64,000 bases of DNA, taken from the NCBI GenBank assembly GCA_027488815.1, contig JAIYAX010000005.1, forward strand, positions 101,890 to 165,889, read 5' to 3'. Shown piece after piece: positions 7,777 to 16,349 of the stretch. The DNA comes from Cytophagaceae bacterium (GTDB lineage Bacteria > Bacteroidota > Bacteroidia > Cytophagales > JAIYAX01). Made by a program: the position numbers and the translations under genes. The notes under the pieces are model-generated. The model made no database searches. It was not told where the DNA came from and saw nothing but the letters and a program-made list of their open reading frames with translations. Positions within the stretch are counted from its first letter, which is position 1. Every line of letters starts with the position of its first letter.

Positions 7777-9348
7777 TTAAATTTCAAATTGAATGCCTTG
7801 AGCTAGAGGTAGTTCAAGACTATAATTGATGGTATTGGTTTGTCTTCTCATATAGCTTTTCCAAGCATCTGATCCGCTTTCTCTACCTCCTCCGGTTTCT
7901 TTTTCTCCCCCGAAAGCGCCACCTATTTCTGCGCCAGAGGTTCCAATGTTCACATTTGCAATACCGCAATCAGATCCTGAAGCGGCTAAAAACCGCTCTG
8001 CTTCTAAAAGATGATTGGTGAAGATGGAAGAAGAAAGACCTTGCTTGACATCGTTTTGAATGGCAATAGCTTCCGTAACCTCTCCTTTGTACGGGATAAG
8101 GTAGAGAATAGGAGCAAAGGTTTCTTCTTGTACCATATGGTAGTGGTTTTGAGCCTCAATGATGGCCGGCACCACATAATTACCATTGGTGAATGGCTCA
8201 CCTTCCAATACTGTGCCACCAAAGAGGAGTTTGCCTCCCTCCAGTAAAACAGAACTGATTGCATTTTTAAACAATTCAACGGCATCTTTATCGATAAGTG
8301 GTCCGACTAGCGTACTCTTATCCATTGGGTTGCCGATAGGAATATGGTCATAAACGGCTAAAAGACTCTTTTTCACATCTTCGTAGATATCCTCATGTAC
8401 GATCAGTCTTCGTGTGGTGGTGCATCGTTGCCCTGTGGTTCCTACGGCTCCAAATACAACCGCTCGCAAAGCAAGATCGATATTGGCATTAGGTGTTATG
8501 ATGATGGCGTTATTTCCGCCTAGTTCCAGTAAAGCTCTTCCCAGTCTTGCTCCTACAGCAGCTCCCACTTTTTTACCCATTCGTGTAGAGCCTGTTGCTG
8601 AAACAAGTGGAATTCTTGTGTCGGCGGCCATCAGGGCACCAACACTTCCATCTCCGATGATCAAATTGAATATTCCCTCAGGAAGGCTGTTCTTTTTCAA
8701 AACTTCAGCTACAATCTGCTGACAAGCGATGGCTGTAAGAGGAGTTTTTTCTGATGGCTTCCAAATGCAAACATCACCACAAACAGCAGCCAGCATAGCG
8801 TTCCATGACCAAACGGCCACCGGAAAATTGAAAGCGGAGATGATGGCAACCGGTCCGATAGGATGCCATTGTTCATACATCCTGTGCTCCGGGCGCTCCG
8901 AATGCATGGTCAAACCATGCAATTGTCTGGAAAGACCAACTGCAAAATCGCAAATATCAATCATCTCCTGCACTTCACCCTGGCCCTCCTGATAGATCTT
9001 GCCCATTTCAAAGGTTACTAACCTTGAAAGGTTTTCCTTGTTCTCTCTTAACTTATTGCCAATTTGTCTTACAATCTCTCCCCTTTTTGGAGCTGGCACT
9101 TTGCTCCAGACCTTAAAAGCTTCAATGGCTTTAGCTACTACAAGGTTATAGTCTTCCTCATTGGCCAGATAAACTGAGGCCATTTTAGTACCATCAATAG
9201 GGGAATTAATGGTTTTTATTTCCCGTCCTTCATTTACTTTATTCCATTGCTGACCAGTGCTGTAGCTGGGATTAATTTGCGCAACATTTAAAGTACGCAA
9301 AACATCTGTAAGCAGGTCATTTTTAAAGATTTTTGGAAGGGTGCTCAT
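7777..9348 (-). CDS. ALDH7-type aldehyde dehydrogenase (alpha-aminoadipate semialdehyde / piperideine-6-carboxylate dehydrogenase)
   Basis: A 523-residue NAD-dependent aldehyde dehydrogenase. The Rossmann region has IISAFNFPVAVWSWN and CIWKPSEKTPLTA; the catalytic Glu is in LELGGNNAII near residue 270 and the catalytic Cys in GTTGQRCTTTRRL near residue 305. The motif PVAVWSWN and the C-terminal FGGEKETGGGRESGSDAWK stretch are typical of the ALDH7/antiquitin branch, which oxidises alpha-aminoadipate semialdehyde in lysine breakdown and also protective aldehydes. No other lysine-catabolism gene is next to it, so the physiological substrate is inferred from family only. Monocistronic by position. 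Confidence 0.87.
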   Translation of the reverse strand: MSTLPKIFKNDLLTDVLRTLNVAQINPSYSTGQQWNKVNEGREIKTINSPIDGTKMASVYLANEEDYNLVVAKAIEAFKVWSKVPAPKRGEIVRQIGNKLRENKENLSRLVTFEMGKIYQEGQGEVQEMIDICDFAVGLSRQLHGLTMHSERPEHRMYEQWHPIGPVAIISAFNFPVAVWSWNAMLAAVCGDVCIWKPSEKTPLTAIACQQIVAEVLKKNSLPEGIFNLIIGDGSVGALMAADTRIPLVSATGSTRMGKKVGAAVGARLGRALLELGGNNAIIITPNANIDLALRAVVFGAVGTTGQRCTTTRRLIVHEDIYEDVKKSLLAVYDHIPIGNPMDKSTLVGPLIDKDAVELFKNAISSVLLEGGKLLFGGTVLEGEPFTNGNYVVPAIIEAQNHYHMVQEETFAPILYLIPYKGEVTEAIAIQNDVKQGLSSSIFTNHLLEAERFLAASGSDCGIANVNIGTSGAEIGGAFGGEKETGGGRESGSDAWKSYMRRQTNTINYSLELPLAQGIQFEI

Positions 9349-9436
9349 GTACGGAGAGGATAGTTGACAAAGGTAAAAAAAAACCTAAAGGCCACAGATT
9401 GAATTCAATGATGGTGATAAAAGATGCAAGGCATAA

Positions 9437-9465
9437 AACAAAGAAAGGAGACCCAGATCTCCTTT
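9437..9465 (-). terminator. Terminator downstream of the HtrA gene
   Basis: On the minus strand an 8-bp stem AAAGGAGA / TCTCCTTT with loop of six is followed by CTTTGTTTT. It lies 26 bases past the stop of the protease gene. On the plus strand it is followed by TTT as well, so it may work both ways. Confidence 0.55.
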
Positions 9466-9490
9466 TTGATTAGTCATATTGGACGAAAAC

Positions 9491-10987
9491 TTACCAGCCC
9501 AGGGCGTAGTAGGCTTTTTCTCCGTTAGGATACAGCCCTTCGATCAGTAAGCCTCCTGTCTTATTAGAAAGTATACTTTCAAGGTCAGAGGGCTTGTTTA
9601 TTTTACGTTTGTCTACGGAAGTGATGATAAAACCTTCCTTGATGTTGGTATCATCCTTAATTTTTCCAGATAGTATTTTACTGATTTTTACTCCTGAGTC
9701 GATTTTCATCGCTTTTTTCTCAATCTCACTCAGTTCCATCAGCTCTACTCCCAATGCTTTGTTAAGAACAACTGGTTGTTTCTTGGATGGAGCAGTTTCT
9801 CCTCTTATGTTTTTAAGGGTTGCGCTGAGGGTTTTTTCTTTGCCATTTCTGATTACCGTCACGCTGATCTTATCACCGGGGCGATTTCTTGCCACCAACT
9901 CCTGAAGTTCAGAAGTGGAAGCAATGGATTTATCTCCAAGTTTCACTATCACATCACCTTCAGCGATGCCGGCGGCCTCAGCGGCACCGCCTTCATTTAC
10001 CTTGGCTACATACACTCCCTCGGTCACTTTCAGTCCTTTCTCTTCGGCCATTTTGCCGTCGACATCCTGAATTTGTATGCCAAGTAATGCCCTTTGAACC
10101 TCACCGTATTTGAGTAAGTCTTCCACTACTTTTTGTGCCAGGCTGATGGGCACAGCAAAAGAGTAGCCCTGATAGCTTCCATTGCGGGTGGCTATGGCAG
10201 TATTGATGCCAATCAATTCCCCATTCAAATTGACCAGTGCTCCTCCTGAGTTGCCGGGGTTTACTGCAGCATCCGTTTGGATAAATGCCTCAATCGCCAG
10301 TTGGTTTTCCTGTGACCTGAGTATATCAATGTTTCTTGCTTTGGCACTTACAATACCGGCTGTCACAGTGGATGTAAGGTCGAAAGGGTTACCAATGGCG
10401 AGTACCCATTCACCCACCCTGAGTTTATCACTGTCACCAAATTTGACAAATGGTAATCCTTTGGCCTCTATTTTTAGAAGGGCCAGATCAGTTGTAGGGT
10501 CTGTTCCTATTACTTTAGCTTCAAGGATTCGTTTATCATCCAATACCACTTCAAGTGTTGATGCCTCCTTGATCACGTGGTAATTGGTGACCACATAGCC
10601 GTCTTCACTCAAAATAACACCTGAACCGGAAGAAAAAACAGGCCCCTGATTTGGGAACTGATGAAAACCATTTGGCGCTTCACCAAAGAACTCACGCATG
10701 ATATCCTCTTGTGATCGGCCTGAAGCAGTGCTGCGGCTGTTCATCGTGGTTTTGATATGCACCACTGCGGGAGTAACCAGTTCAGCAGCTCTGATGAAAT
10801 TGAGACCTTCCGGCACTATGATGTCAGTTTTATCATAGCTTGAAAGTTTTACGTTATTGTTTTGCTGAAAGCTTTGGGTGCCTTCTGATTTGTTTGAATG
10901 GGTGTAGAGCAGCACTCCAGCTACCAATAGGGCACTGAGCATAGCAGAAAGCATTATGCCCAGGAAAAATTGACGTGTACTGATCAT
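9491..10987 (-). CDS. Periplasmic serine protease of the HtrA/DegP (Do) family
   Basis: A 498-residue protein with an N-terminal membrane anchor or signal (residues 8-28) and an S1C protease domain. The catalytic triad is visible: His in VTNYHVIKEA (about 136), Asp in TDLALLKIE (about 167) and Ser in NPGNSGGALVN (about 247). Two PDZ domains follow, the first from about 285 (ALLGIQIQDV, EGVYVAKVNEGGAAE) and a shorter, diverged one at the C-terminus (GVELMELSEI onwards). DegP-like proteins degrade or chaperone misfolded envelope proteins. The second PDZ is less conserved, normal for Bacteroidota DegQ relatives. Confidence 0.9.
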   Translation of the reverse strand: MISTRQFFLGIMLSAMLSALLVAGVLLYTHSNKSEGTQSFQQNNNVKLSSYDKTDIIVPEGLNFIRAAELVTPAVVHIKTTMNSRSTASGRSQEDIMREFFGEAPNGFHQFPNQGPVFSSGSGVILSEDGYVVTNYHVIKEASTLEVVLDDKRILEAKVIGTDPTTDLALLKIEAKGLPFVKFGDSDKLRVGEWVLAIGNPFDLTSTVTAGIVSAKARNIDILRSQENQLAIEAFIQTDAAVNPGNSGGALVNLNGELIGINTAIATRNGSYQGYSFAVPISLAQKVVEDLLKYGEVQRALLGIQIQDVDGKMAEEKGLKVTEGVYVAKVNEGGAAEAAGIAEGDVIVKLGDKSIASTSELQELVARNRPGDKISVTVIRNGKEKTLSATLKNIRGETAPSKKQPVVLNKALGVELMELSEIEKKAMKIDSGVKISKILSGKIKDDTNIKEGFIITSVDKRKINKPSDLESILSNKTGGLLIEGLYPNGEKAYYALGW

Positions 10988-11149
10988 CTCGACTTAGTTT
11001 TTCATTAATGAACCTCCTTTTATGGACAAGTTTTTTGCCAATTCAGTTCAGCAGGTCGTTTTGTCAGCGAGATTTTGATGAAAGGTAGGTGGTGGTATTG
11101 AATGGGGAATAATCACTTTCAAATTATTTGAAGGCAGTTCAAAAAAAGG

Positions 11150-11181
11150 TTTGTAATGAATTTTGAGCATTTCTATATTTG
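11150..11181 (+). promoter_or_regulatory. Bacteroidota-type promoter of the tRNA-Asn gene
   Basis: TTTG at 11150-11153 and TATATTTG at 11174-11181, spaced 20 bases, match the -33 TTTG and -7 TAnnTTTG consensus exactly. Transcription would begin a few bases before the tRNA 5' end at 11192. Confidence 0.75.
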
Positions 11182-11191
11182 CAGCCCAAAT

Positions 11192-11265
11192 TCCTCCTTA
11201 GCTCAGTTGGTTAGAGCACATGACTGTTAATCATGGGGTCCCTGGTTCAAGCCCAGGAGGGGGAG
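11192..11265 (+). tRNA. tRNA-Asn (GTT)
   Basis: A complete cloverleaf of 74 bases. The acceptor TCCTCCT pairs with AGGGGGA (one G-U), the D stem is GCTC/GAGC, the anticodon stem CATGA/TCATG holds the loop CTGTTAA with anticodon GTT, and the T arm is CCTGG/CCAGG around TTCAAGC. The 3' CCA is not encoded. Confidence 0.95.
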
Positions 11266-11270
11266 CAAAA

Positions 11271-11297
11271 AGCCCTGAGAGATCAGGGCTTTTTTTC
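11271..11297 (+). terminator. Terminator of the tRNA-Asn transcript
   Basis: An 8-bp perfect stem AGCCCTGA / TCAGGGCT with a GAGA loop is followed by seven Ts. It begins 5 bases after the tRNA. Confidence 0.9.
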
Positions 11298-11559
11298 CAT
11301 TCAAGCAGGTAGCCTAAATACTTCAGATAGTTGGATCTGCACCTTGTTTTTGTTAAGTCCCAGTCCTTATCTAAAGTTTGGGATAGTAGGGATAGTTGAC
11401 TAAGTGATTACGAACATACTAGTTAACTATAAAACGAATCGCTCTTTTCTAGTTTACATTTTAGTAGTTAGCTCCCAAGAAAGCAGAGGCCAAACATAGA
11501 AAATATTCGACGCAAGATCAATACAGCGTAAATTTTTGCTAATCGTGTTTGAGGAAATA

Positions 11560-12885
11560 CTAAGAAGAAATTGCCATATCCTTTTTCAACTTCACATACT
11601 CCAGCATCATGAGCAAGCCACAAGTATAAAGTGGTAAAAAGGGGATTTTGTAACGTACCAGCGTACCAAAATTGAAAGAATTCAGCCCCACAGCCACAGC
11701 AAACAATAATGTAAAGCTAAAGCAAAACAGTAGAAATGGCCGGCCCAAAGCCAGTACAAAAAACTGCCAGGGACCCACTCTAATCAGGCAATAAAGCAAC
11801 AATAATAAGAGAAACAAGCTTTCAAGGGCGGAGATAAGCATGATGGGGTTTCTTACTTCCCAAACATAAGGCCTGAAAAGGGATACCACCAATGCTGATG
11901 GGGCTAGTGAGAGCATACTACTTAATGAGCCATCCAATTCCCCTAAATAATAGGCACTTCCACCCTCAAGCACGCTTTGACTGTAGAGGTACTCCGCATT
12001 TATTTTGGTCAGCTGACCTATTTTTTCAAGGTCATACTTCCTATGGCCACTTGTGATTTGAGAGCCCACATAGGCAGAAAGCACTCCTAAACCTATAAAT
12101 GCTGGCTTTAGCAACCATCGAAGCACTTTGTTTCTGATCATTCGGTTATTTTCCAAAATAATCCAAAATAAAGCTGGTGGTAAAAATGATAGTAAGATGT
12201 AGACCCTTACCTGGAATAACAGCCATACAGAGAGCAATATGGCAAGGCTGGCGCCGATGATGTTTCGCTTTTCAACAAATAGAAAATAAAACCCATAGAT
12301 CAACCAACCAAGAGCGCCTATTCCCAGGGTGTCTTTCATCAGGCCGGAGCCCCAGAAAAATACTGAAGGCACAAAAAAAACGGCAATGGCCATCGTTTTT
12401 TCGGTCCCCGGAAACAGCCTTACAAATGAAGTGTACATCGCCCAAAGCCCCGAAAAAGAAATTACTGCAAACAGTACCGCAATCGAACTGTAGGTATTGA
12501 AGCAAATCAGTCCCAACAGAGCAGACATTCGCACGACAAACATCTCTGAAGGAGCGTTCCACCAATACAAATAGGGCAGGAGTGGGGCGATATGCTCATC
12601 AACCGGCTGATGGATGAAATAGAGTTTGAAAAAGGATAGAGGTGCTCGGAAGAACAGATCGTACAACAAAGTCCCTTGCTGATAATAATTGAACGTATCA
12701 CCTCCTCCATAATAAAACTGATAAATGATGCCAAGCGAAAGAGCTCCGCCGACTTTGATCAACAGCCCGGGAATAAAATAAACCGAACTTTCTTCTGTGC
12801 TTACCCGCTTTTTGACCAGTACTGCCAGAGAATAAACCAAAAGTAGCAGTATTGGGGTGACCAATAAATCAGCAAATCCCATCAT
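11560..12885 (-). CDS. Polytopic membrane protein of unknown function
   Basis: A 441-residue integral membrane protein with roughly ten to eleven hydrophobic segments and short loops. The region YYGGGDTFNYYQQGTLLYDL after the second TM and the overall layout recall glycosyltransferase-C-like or polymerase-like membrane proteins, but I cannot name a family. The C-terminus is short and charged (EYVKLKKDMAISS). It is transcribed divergently from the Lrp gene across an 89-base AT-rich gap. No partner gene is adjacent on the same strand. The 262 bases between it and the tRNA-Asn terminator show no gene. Confidence 0.6.
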   Translation of the reverse strand: MMGFADLLVTPILLLLVYSLAVLVKKRVSTEESSVYFIPGLLIKVGGALSLGIIYQFYYGGGDTFNYYQQGTLLYDLFFRAPLSFFKLYFIHQPVDEHIAPLLPYLYWWNAPSEMFVVRMSALLGLICFNTYSSIAVLFAVISFSGLWAMYTSFVRLFPGTEKTMAIAVFFVPSVFFWGSGLMKDTLGIGALGWLIYGFYFLFVEKRNIIGASLAILLSVWLLFQVRVYILLSFLPPALFWIILENNRMIRNKVLRWLLKPAFIGLGVLSAYVGSQITSGHRKYDLEKIGQLTKINAEYLYSQSVLEGGSAYYLGELDGSLSSMLSLAPSALVVSLFRPYVWEVRNPIMLISALESLFLLLLLLYCLIRVGPWQFFVLALGRPFLLFCFSFTLLFAVAVGLNSFNFGTLVRYKIPFLPLYTCGLLMMLEYVKLKKDMAISS

Positions 12886-12974
12886 GAATGCTTAATCACC
12901 AAATAATATTTTGGAAATACACCTTTAAAAGTAAATATTTGTTTATGAATTAAAACATCTCTTTTCATCATACC

Positions 12975-13451
12975 ATGGCAAGCATAAAACTAGACCCTAC
13001 CGACAAGAAAATTCTGAAAATACTTCAGGAGGATGCGAAAATAACCAATGCTCAACTCTCGAAAGAGATTGGCCTATCACCTGCACCGACACTTGAGCGG
13101 GTAAAGAAACTGGAAACCTCCGGGATCATCAAAAGTTATCATGCTAAACTTGACAATGATAAAATAGGACTCGGGGTAACGACTTATATCACTGTGCACC
13201 TTGACAGCCATAAGAAAAACGATCTCTTTGGCTTTGTGGAGTCGATCAAATCTATAGATGAGATCATCGAGTGCCATCATGTGACTGGAAACGGTGATTT
13301 CTTGCTCAAGGTCGTAGCCAAAGATATCAGCAGCTATCAGAAGTTTATTTTGGAAAAGCTGAGCAGCCTCGATGGAGTAGCCAATACACAAACTATGGTG
13401 GTGCTGGCGACTTACAAAGAGAGTCATTCTATTCCTCTACCACAGGTTTAA
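12975..13451 (+). CDS. Lrp/AsnC-family transcriptional regulator
   Basis: A 158-residue regulator with an N-terminal winged helix (DKKILKILQEDAKITNAQLS, then GLSPAPTLERVKKLE) and a C-terminal RAM ligand-binding domain from about residue 70 (VTTYITVHLD, ECHHVTGNGDFLLKVVAKD). The GDFLLKV loop is the typical effector-site region. Lrp/AsnC proteins act as amino-acid-responsive octamers or dimers. Targets are unknown; the divergent membrane-protein gene is a candidate by position. Its 3' end overlaps the convergent TPR gene by 23 bp. Confidence 0.9.
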   Translation: MASIKLDPTDKKILKILQEDAKITNAQLSKEIGLSPAPTLERVKKLETSGIIKSYHAKLDNDKIGLGVTTYITVHLDSHKKNDLFGFVESIKSIDEIIECHHVTGNGDFLLKVVAKDISSYQKFILEKLSSLDGVANTQTMVVLATYKESHSIPLPQV

Positions 13452-14655
13452 GTTTCTTAAGCTTTTTGCGTTTGTTGTTTTTGAAGAAGTCTTTGGCATC
13501 TTCGTAAACGGGGCTTTCTTTTTCTTTGCTGTCGATGATTTTCTGGTAGCAGATCATGGCTTGAAAAAGATTACCTTCCTCTTCATACAGTTTTCCCAGA
13601 TAGCTTAAGGCATACAAGTAATAACCTGCTTTAGTGGACTTGGACTGCTCAGAAAACAGAACCGTTTGCTTGTAATAGCTTTTGGATAGTTGGTTGTTTC
13701 TATATAGGTTTTTTTGAATGAAACCCAGGAAAAAGCTGGCGTATCTGCCGCTCACCGCCTCATAGCCCATATAGCCTGAATCCAGCTTTCGCAATATTTC
13801 AGTAGAGACACGCTCGCAGTCATACAGGCGACCCTCCGTAAATAGCATTCGGGCAAAATACCTTTGGAAATAGGCATTATCCGTATAGGTTTTAGCAAGA
13901 TAGGATGAAATTTCTAAGGCCTCGGCTGGTTTTTTTTCGTCAGAGGCCAATATCTTCATCAAGAAAATCTGGGCCTCAGTACGGGTGTAGAAGGCATTTT
14001 GAGCCACTTCTCTAAGTTGCTTCAACCCCAGAGCTTTGTCACCTTTGGGGAAAAAAGCCACCACAGGCCTTAGCATCACATAGTTTTCAGGCACCCAAAC
14101 GGAATAGTAATTATAGAGTGCCTCTCCGAAAAGAAACTCAGGACTTAGGGCATGATTACCCCGGCTGTCATTCATGTATTTTACTGAAAGTCTGCCCGCA
14201 AATGTCGCTTTCCTCCAGTTTTTTCGATCCGAATAAAGCCTTCCTTTAAAACCATAAGCAGCCGCAAGGAAAAACAAGGCTTCATGATTCTTTTCATTTT
14301 TTGACAAGAGCTCCTCTGAAAAATAGATTGATGTATCGAGGTAGGATATAAAGCGGTCATCAAACTCTTCTATTTCAGGATTGGGTACGATCTTCCACCA
14401 TTCGCTGAGCGCCAGTAAAAAGTACGGTAGCGGGTGACGGGGAAACTGTTGCCTGAGCCATCTGAATTGACGCTCAGCCCTGGGGAATTTAAAATTGTAC
14501 AGATCGTTCACCGCCTGTGTAGCATCGAGCTGTACCTGCATATCGGTGAGGATATACTTTAGCGTATCAGTAGGAGTAGCTGACTGTGCAGTAGCCTCAT
14601 GGCTAAAGTTTATACACAGACAGAGCAGAACTAACGCAAAAGTCTTTTTATTCAA
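13429..14655 (-). CDS. Secreted TPR-repeat protein
   Basis: A 408-residue protein with a signal peptide (FALVLLCLCINFS, cleavage near ATAQ). The rest is helical with TPR-like pairs: AERQFRWLRQQFPRHPLPYF near residue 60, EALFFLAAAYGFKGRLY near 125, GYYLYALSYLGKLYEEEGN near 345. No other domain. It should sit in the periplasm, perhaps as an envelope scaffold. Its stop region overlaps the Lrp gene on the opposite strand. It starts 49 bases downstream of the NarL-type regulator gene's stop, so read-through from the sensory island is possible. Confidence 0.7.
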   Translation of the reverse strand: MNKKTFALVLLCLCINFSHEATAQSATPTDTLKYILTDMQVQLDATQAVNDLYNFKFPRAERQFRWLRQQFPRHPLPYFLLALSEWWKIVPNPEIEEFDDRFISYLDTSIYFSEELLSKNEKNHEALFFLAAAYGFKGRLYSDRKNWRKATFAGRLSVKYMNDSRGNHALSPEFLFGEALYNYYSVWVPENYVMLRPVVAFFPKGDKALGLKQLREVAQNAFYTRTEAQIFLMKILASDEKKPAEALEISSYLAKTYTDNAYFQRYFARMLFTEGRLYDCERVSTEILRKLDSGYMGYEAVSGRYASFFLGFIQKNLYRNNQLSKSYYKQTVLFSEQSKSTKAGYYLYALSYLGKLYEEEGNLFQAMICYQKIIDSKEKESPVYEDAKDFFKNNKRKKLKKLKPVVEE

Positions 14656-14704
14656 GGCCAGAATTTGCTAACTCCCAAAAATAGGACAGTTTTTTACAAC
14701 GTAG

Positions 14705-15343
14705 CTAAACATCCAGTATTGCCAATTGCTGTGCTTTGATCAGCAGTTCTATGGAGTTACTCACTTTTAGTTTTTTGAAAAGATTACTGCGGTGACTCTC
14801 AACAGTACGGTAAGAAATGTGGAGGATGTCAGCAATCTGATGCGAAGTATGACCCTTGCTGATCAGCCTGATGATCTCCACTTCTCTGCTGGTGACTTTG
14901 TAGGGTTGGTTTTCCTGGTTGTAGCTTTGGGCATAGGCTCTGGCTAATTGCCTGGACAGCGAGGAAGAAATGTAAACCTCTCCTGCCATCACATGCTCCA
15001 AAGCAGATAAAAGCTCTTTGCCTCCTTCACTTTTTAGAACAAAACCTTTGGCATTGAGCTCTAGGCAGCGCTTGAGGTAGGTAGGGTCATCGTGCATGCT
15101 GAGGACCAGAATTCGGGTATCCGTCTTGTGTCTGGTAAAGTGCTTGAGTAAGTCGATGCCACTTTCATCGCCAAGGCTAATGTCCAGCAAGGCAAGGTCA
15201 GGCTTTGATTTTTCGATCAGTTGGATGGCAGCCGCTAGGTTAGAAGCCTCTCCACATACCTCAAGATCGGATTGCTGGGCAAGAAAAAGCTTAATCCCTT
15301 CCCTAAAAATCTCATGGTCATCAATCAGCACTATCTTTTTCAT
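14705..15343 (-). CDS. NarL/FixJ-type response regulator
   Basis: A 212-residue two-domain regulator beginning MKKIVLIDDHEIF. The receiver has the acidic pair Asp-Asp near 8-9, the phospho-Asp in ALLDISLGDESG near 54, Ser in VLSMHDD and Lys in FVLKSEGG. The C-terminal LuxR-type helix-turn-helix contains TSREVEIIRLISKGHTSHQI and SYRTVESHRSNLFKKL. The ATG at 15343 is one base after the stop of the receiver-kinase gene, so this regulator is co-translated with it and is the likely end point of the relay from the two kinases upstream. Confidence 0.92.
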   Translation of the reverse strand: MKKIVLIDDHEIFREGIKLFLAQQSDLEVCGEASNLAAAIQLIEKSKPDLALLDISLGDESGIDLLKHFTRHKTDTRILVLSMHDDPTYLKRCLELNAKGFVLKSEGGKELLSALEHVMAGEVYISSSLSRQLARAYAQSYNQENQPYKVTSREVEIIRLISKGHTSHQIADILHISYRTVESHRSNLFKKLKVSNSIELLIKAQQLAILDV

Positions 15344-15344
15344 T

Positions 15345-16349
15345 TCAATCGATAGGTATTTCAATACTCAGGTAAGTGCCTTTGCCTGGCTCACTCTCCA
15401 GTAAATAAGTGCCAAGAAGTACTTCTACCCGGTCTTTGATGTTTCTGATCCCGTTACCAGGGCTGTTCAGGGTTGGATCAAATCCTTTCCCATTATCTTC
15501 AATCGAAAGACTGATCATGTTGCCTCTCGAGTATAACTGCAAGGCTATCATGCTGGCTTGAGCATGTTTTAGAATATTCTGAAAACTCTCCTGAACAATT
15601 CGGTAAATGGCGGTTTTCTGGGCTTGATTAATTCTAAGCGGTTGGGGGTCAATTTGTAAATCATAGCTTATCCCGGGACGTGAGCATTCCTCTGCAAGTG
15701 ATATGATGCATGATTTTAGATCAAAGTCCTGAAGCCGGAGGGGGATGAGGTTGCTGATGATGCTCCTCATGTCCTTGATGGCTTTTTCAGTGAGCTCGAT
15801 TAGATTGGCTTTGATGGCTTTTTGGTCATCGTAAGCGACACTTGACTCAAGGGTGAAGCGTATGCTGTTCAGGATCTGGCCCAATCCATCATGAAGTTCC
15901 CTGCTGATTCTGGCTCTCTCCATTTCCTGCCCTTCGATCAGATGTTTGAGGCGGTCACGGACCAGTTCTTTATCCAGAGAGAATTTGTAAAGTGCCAGAT
16001 CTACACGATTCAAAAGGTCATGTTCCTCAAAGGGCTTGATGATGTAGGCAAAAGGTCCTGTTCTTTTGGCCATTTCCATGGTAGCTGTATCGGAAAGGGC
16101 CGTGAGGTAAATGATGGGTAAATCACAAATGGCAAGTATTTTTTTTGTTGCATCAATTCCATTCATAGGCCCATCCAGCATGATATCCATTAATACCAGA
16201 TCCGGAGTTTCTTTTTCACAGAAAGCAACTGCATCTTCACCTGAGGAAAAAGTGCCTACTACCTCATAGCCGGCACGCTCCAACACCGATTTGATGAAGG
16301 TTGAAACGATGGCCATGTCTTCCACGACAAGGATTTTTGATTTTTTCAT
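15345..16349 (-). CDS. Receiver-histidine kinase hybrid (REC + HisKA_3 + HATPase)
   Basis: A 334-residue soluble protein. Residues 1-120 are a receiver domain (VVEDMAIVS, phospho-Asp in LVLMDIMLDGPMNG, Thr in YLTALSD, Lys in IIKPFEEHD). A NarL-type dimerisation and phosphoacceptor helix follows (ARISRELHDGLGQILNSIR, His near 155) and then a HATPase_c domain (SFQNILKHAQA, DNGKGFDP, GNGIRNIKDRV). A receiver at the N-terminus of a kinase suggests it is switched by another kinase, most simply the seven-PAS kinase whose TGA overlaps this ATG as TGATG. Its partner regulator is encoded one base downstream. No membrane segment. Confidence 0.9.
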   Translation of the reverse strand: MKKSKILVVEDMAIVSTFIKSVLERAGYEVVGTFSSGEDAVAFCEKETPDLVLMDIMLDGPMNGIDATKKILAICDLPIIYLTALSDTATMEMAKRTGPFAYIIKPFEEHDLLNRVDLALYKFSLDKELVRDRLKHLIEGQEMERARISRELHDGLGQILNSIRFTLESSVAYDDQKAIKANLIELTEKAIKDMRSIISNLIPLRLQDFDLKSCIISLAEECSRPGISYDLQIDPQPLRINQAQKTAIYRIVQESFQNILKHAQASMIALQLYSRGNMISLSIEDNGKGFDPTLNSPGNGIRNIKDRVEVLLGTYLLESEPGKGTYLSIEIPID